DNA from: Sphagnum compactum
Taxonomy: Eukaryota; Bryophyta; Sphagnopsida; Sphagnales
Reading direction: 5' to 3'
NCBI GenBank assembly: GCA_965153455.1
Contig: OZ234500.1
Coordinates: 15,995,579 to 16,059,578 of the forward strand
Length of the DNA stretch: 64,000 bases
Notes under the pieces: generated by a model
What the model was told of the DNA's origin: nothing
The model's input: only the letters and a program-made list of their open reading frames with translations
The model's database searches: none
Position numbers and translations under genes: made by a program
Part shown: positions 61,760 to 64,000 of the stretch, one piece after another
How the letters are laid out: each line of letters begins with the position of its first letter
Numbering within the stretch: position 1 is the stretch's first letter

Positions 61760-61932
61760 GATTAGGGTTTCCGGTGCCCCAAGCACTGATCCTGACCGTT
61801 CACACTCTCGGCCCTAGAATCGAACGGTCCAAAGAGATCTTTACACTCTCGATTTAGGGTTTCTGGAGCCCAAAGCCCGATCCCGACCGTTCATGCTCTC
61901 GGTGTTATTTTGAACGGTGCATAAAGTGCTAG
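61760..61932. repeat. Tandem duplication with inverted repeats
   Basis: Two units (61760-61850 and 61851-61932) each begin GATT(T)AGGGTTTC and contain GACCGTTC followed by GAACGGTC (the second copy GAACGGTG). These are 8-bp inverted arms. An AG-rich stretch with CGCGCGCG precedes them (61696-61750). Confidence 0.8.
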
Positions 61933-64000
61933 GATTATTATATTATTTGAAAATAAATTACCTGCTTTTAATGACTGCAACGAAGACCCTAAATTAATTA
62001 TTATTTTAGAGGGGTTTTTTTTTTTTTTTTGGGGGCGGTCATCCTATAAAAGCCCTACAATTACTCTATTTAGTGAAAGTAAATTACCTAATTTATGAGA
62101 CAAAATAAACCTCTAAATTATTAGACCACAAATTTGTGAACCAAGCCTAAAAAATTGCAGAGGAGAAGGTTCTCGAAAATAAATTCCAAATTTTTGTTGC
62201 CTTTTTTTTGTTTTGTCGTTGGTTGCATTTGTTTTTGTGTTATTAAACTCTTTTTGCGTCTCCTCGACAATAGCAATTGTGTTTCTTTTTAGCTCACATT
62301 TTCATCGACACTCATATTTGTTGTTTCTTGGGGAGTTTTTTCAACATTAAAATTGCACTTTTTGTGCTTCTTGTTTCTTCATTTGCATTATGTGGAGTTT
62401 TTGTTCCAACACTTCTAGTGATGCTTCTTCATTTCTATGTTGTTGCATTGTGTGAATTTTTTTACATTGTGCCAAACAACTTGTTCTCAAAGGTTTTTTT
62501 TTAAGTGACTCAAACTATTTTTTTGTCCATGTCTTTGCAATTTTTTGTTGTCATTTGAATTATATTCGGTTTTTTTTAAGTTTATATATTTTTAATTTTG
62601 TACTTGATGATGTGTAGGTGTGGGCAAGCAATGTTCTTTTGTTCTTTTATCATGTTTCATTTGTAGTTTTTTTCTTTTAAATTTTTTTTAATTAAATGCT
62701 TTGTTTTGTTGTTTAATCCTTTTTTTAGTTTGTGTTGTATACATCTTGTCATTTATTTGTTTAATTTATGTGTAGGTTTTACAACCTTATATGGTTGTTT
62801 TGTACATTTTTTGTGTCATCTTCTTGTTTTTAGTGTTTTTTACATTTCATCACTTTACAAGTCCTCTTGTCATCTGTTTTGCATAGATGCATGCCATGCT
62901 CACTCTACATGTGCATTTTTTCCATTTTTTTATTTGATGAGTTTTAGTGTTGTTGTTGTGGTGAACTACATTTGTCCTTGGTTGTTTTCTAAAATTAAGT
63001 TATTAATATTTTTTTCTTTATTTTTTTATGTATGTATTTTTTCTTTTCTTATAATGTCGAATGTATATGATGGATCTATGAAAAAATTATGTAGTGAAGG
63101 TTTCGGAGATCTTGTTGTTGAAATTCTAAAAGATAAATTGCCCATTTCTTTTCAACTTTTTGGCATGCACGCTTCTTATTCATCCCATGTTACACCATTT
63201 ACACCTTCTTTGACTATTAAAGTTGGAGAAGAATTATTTTGGTAAAAATGATGATTTTAAAATGTGTAGTGTGCCAAACTTGAACCAATGTGGCATTCTA
63301 AAAAACACATTGCGTAGTTGTATGCATACTTGTTTGACCTTCATATTTCTTTACATCTTGAACACATTTGATGATTAAAAGTTTTTTTGGGGTTTTGACA
63401 TAGAAAGTTTATAGCTAATCTTTTTGAAAATGAAAAAAATGTAAAGGACTTAGTTAACATGGTTTGTTTTGCAAGTCACAAATAAAGATGATATTTTATA
63501 TTTTCTTACAATGTATTGGTTTGAATTTTATTTTTATTTTTCATGTTTTATGTTGTTTAATGCAAATGAATGTTATTTGTTGCAACTTAATGTTGTTTGT
63601 AGTCTAATAAGTGGCTTTTCTCATTATTATTATTATTATTTCACTCTTTTTCTTTAAGGTCTCATTAGTTAGGGTTTATGTTTTCTGTGATGCAATGTCT
63701 AGGCTTTGATAAAGGGCATTGAAGAATTATAAGATAAGACAAGAACATAGGGTGGTTGAAACAAGTAAAACACATGTAATCCCATTCACTAGCGCCATGT
63801 ATCACAAAATAAAATTACCGATAATGAAATAGCTTTGTGGGCTTAAATAGATGTCTTGACAAGTTTATCAAAATAATTGATGTAGTATTTATTGAAGAAG
63901 AACAAAAAATGTTGGAAAAACCAATTTGTCAACCCACATTTCTAGATGGTTTTAATCTTTAGTTTGGATATTTCTATAAATCAAACTTCTTTATAAGGGG
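61933..64000. other. T-rich intergenic DNA, no gene called
   Basis: A plus-strand ORF of 179 codons (62706-63245) consists mostly of F, C, L, V and S from T-rich DNA and has no known motif, so I do not call it. A short GA-rich stretch at 63060-63240 encodes more balanced residues but has no relatives I know. Confidence 0.45.

Noticed and set aside
62706-63245. A 179-codon plus-strand ORF near the right end
   Set aside because: Its F/C/L/V-rich composition follows from T-rich DNA and it has no known motif.
1-64000. CRISPR array, operon or prokaryotic insert
   Set aside because: No regularly spaced repeats with unique spacers, no Shine-Dalgarno-led gene runs and no prokaryotic proteins. All genes have spliceosomal introns.

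Overview
This is nuclear DNA from a land plant, most likely a genome rich in repeats. The evidence is short GT-AG introns in all three genes, a nodulin-like/NFD4 MFS protein, a plant-type choline transporter-like protein, an LTR retrotransposon primed by initiator tRNA-Met, MITEs, and telo-box-like AAACCCTAA motifs. I cannot place the species. The background is AT-rich, with many homopolymers and microsatellites.

Layout. About 0-11.4 kb is AT-rich intergenic DNA with a probable CACTA-type MITE (1366-1516), a broken hAT transposase fragment (3090-3490, minus) and a faint LINE-like remnant (7.9-8.3 kb, minus). One Ty3/gypsy retrotransposon fills 11395-19981 on the minus strand. It has both LTRs, PBS, PPT, gag with three zinc knuckles, protease, RT, RNase H and integrase, but it is broken by several stops and frameshifts. 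Its RT/RNase H region carries a nested 820-bp solo LTR (14617-15436) with a 5-bp target duplication. From 20 to 38.9 kb I see no intact gene, only a PIF/Harbinger-type MITE (21580-21944, TTA duplications), tandem duplications, simple repeats and copies of a dispersed repeat family with a palindromic core.

Genes. (1) 38932-41477 (+): NFD4/nodulin-like MFS transporter, 3 exons, 719 aa, with a long acidic loop. (2) 43589-45724 (-): five-exon, 337-aa protein with seven predicted membrane helices and a short C-terminal coiled coil. Its membrane region resembles the 7TM half of plant RGS1, but there is no RGS box. A spliced leader probably reaches 47.8-48.2 kb. (3) 55054-59786 (+): complete ten-exon SLC44/choline transporter-like gene, 796 aa. 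These genes sit in one gene-bearing block (38-60 kb) but show no sign of working as a pathway; all three encode multi-pass membrane proteins. From 59.8 to 64 kb I see only a tandem duplication with inverted repeats and T-rich DNA.

Exon structures were assembled by hand from reading frame, splice consensus and family resemblance. No alignment or database search was run, so divergence counts and family calls are by eye.
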